Of a stretch of 64,000 nt of DNA, positions 63,422 to 64,000 are shown in pieces (the first letter of the stretch is position 1; every line of letters starts with the position of its first letter). Origin of the DNA: CAZHVS01 sp964536015. Its GTDB lineage: Bacteria > Bacteroidota > Ignavibacteria > Ignavibacteriales > Ignavibacteriaceae. The notes beneath the pieces are model-generated. The model had not been told where the DNA came from and ran no database searches. It worked only from the letters and a program-made list of their open reading frames with translations. Both the position numbers and the translations under genes were made by a program. The DNA is taken from assembly GCA_964536015.1 (NCBI GenBank), contig CAZHVS010000005.1, positions 124,001 to 188,000 of the forward strand, read 5' to 3'.

Positions 63422-64000
63422 ATGTACAACTTCTGCACTTTATTCGACTCTAATTATCTTACCCGCGGACTTGCTCTTTATAACTCGCTTAAAGAACATT
63501 GCAATCATTTTCATCTTTATATTTTCGCTTTTGACACTAAATCTTATGAAGTTTTAAGAAAATTGAATTTGTCGAATGCCACAATAATTTCACTTAAAGA
63601 ATTTGAAGATGAGAAATTGCTCAGTATAAAGTCATCACGTACGATTGCTGAATATTGCTGGACTTCGACTTCATCAACTGTTTTATATGTGCTTGAAAAA
63701 TATAAAGTAGAAAGCTGTACTTACATTGACGCAGACATTTTTTTCTACTCATCACCTCAACCAATCTTTGATGAAATGAATGACAGGTCTATTCTAATTA
63801 CAGAGCATCGTTATTCACCTCAGTATAATAAGGAAATTAAAAGCGGGAAATATTGTGTGCAGTTTGTTACATTTAAAAATGATGATAGAGGATTAAATGC
63901 ACTTAAATGGTGGAGAGACCGTTGTATTGAATGGTGTTATGCAAGATATGAAGATGGAAAATTTGGTGATCAACTTTATCTTGATGACTGGACAACAAGG
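63422..64000 (+). CDS. Glycosyltransferase (GT8/GT-A type), 3' partial
   Basis: The frame opens at ATG 63422 and stays open to the right edge (193 codons seen). It begins MYNFCTLFDSNYLTRGLALY, as in GT-A enzymes that start with a nucleotide-binding strand, and has the metal-binding DxD motif YIDADIFFYS (Asp103, Asp105), then a tail with TEHRYSP and KFGDQLYLDDW. This gene would be missed if only complete frames were read. It belongs with the methyltransferase genes in a polysaccharide cluster. Confidence 0.85.
   Translation, partial: MYNFCTLFDSNYLTRGLALYNSLKEHCNHFHLYIFAFDTKSYEVLRKLNLSNATIISLKEFEDEKLLSIKSSRTIAEYCWTSTSSTVLYVLEKYKVESCTYIDADIFFYSSPQPIFDEMNDRSILITEHRYSPQYNKEIKSGKYCVQFVTFKNDDRGLNALKWWRDRCIEWCYARYEDGKFGDQLYLDDWTTR

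Noticed and set aside
1..64000. CRISPR array, phage, integrase or transposase
   Set aside because: Both strands were scanned by eye; the only direct-repeat array has no unique spacers, and no cas, integrase or transposase frame was seen.

Overview
The window is low-GC bacterial DNA (by eye about one third GC, not computed), densely coding on both strands. It looks like a chromosome scaffold from the Ignavibacteria/Chlorobi side of Bacteroidota. The clues are a very large secreted protein ending in a type IX secretion sorting domain with the phrase NYPNPFNPSTTIKF, many hybrid histidine kinases, frequent TTG/GTG starts, and lipoproteins and signal peptides ending in -AQ. No rRNA, tRNA, CRISPR array, transposase or phage gene was found. 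One 100-N assembly gap sits inside a 21-bp tandem repeat near 49.75 kb.

Layout. 1-1.7 kb: end of an O-antigen ligase/polymerase-type membrane protein with a large propeller-like insert (partial at the left edge). 1.7-11.1 kb: single housekeeping and stress genes (Sel1 repeats, cupin, PEBP, OsmC, VOC, serine hydrolase, aspS) and two lipoproteins. 11.2-26.6 kb: a compact type IV pilus/type II secretion-like locus. It has three minor pseudopilin-like genes, three paralogous small pilins beginning MGQQQ without the usual Glu5, a PilS/PilR-like pair, GspF/PilC, GspE/PilB, a PilT-like ATPase, a PilM-PilN fusion, a PilO-PilP-like fusion and a short secretin. Three pilin or pseudopilin transcripts start 16-18 nt downstream of sites resembling sigma-54 promoters, and a sigma-54 activator is encoded beside them. 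26.6-33.4 kb: a signalling block (CheY-like protein, hybrid kinase, REC protein with a kinase-like DHp tail, second hybrid kinase, second NtrC-type activator). 33.5-38.8 kb: SGNH hydrolase, DUF4159 protein, large DUF4175-like coiled-coil membrane protein, small outer-membrane barrel. 39.0-43.9 kb: PAS kinase, third NtrC-type regulator, STAS protein and REC-REC-SpoIIE phosphatase, i.e. a two-component output next to a partner-switching module.

43.9-49.2 kb (minus strand): a five-gene metabolic operon of isocitrate/isopropylmalate-type dehydrogenase, HMG-CoA-lyase-family lyase, class III CoA-transferase, and LeuC/LeuD-like dehydratase subunits. Together these could run a citramalate/citraconate/methylmalate route. 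49.2-50.2 kb: non-coding DNA with the tandem repeat and assembly gap. 50.2-52.7 kb: the sorted surface protein. 53.0-61.6 kb (minus strand): an esterase, ATP-grasp ligase, GCS2-type carboxylate-amine ligase, class I glutamine amidotransferase, a second ATP-grasp-like protein and a giant GH13-like protein. This set looks like an uncharacterised amide-ligase/sugar metabolite pathway. 61.8-64 kb: MetW-like and FkbM-like methyltransferases and a glycosyltransferase cut by the right edge, i.e. the start of a surface-polysaccharide region.

The best candidate for an undescribed system is the MGQQQ-pilin locus with its fused alignment proteins and sigma-54-like promoters. The amide-ligase/GH13 cluster is second.
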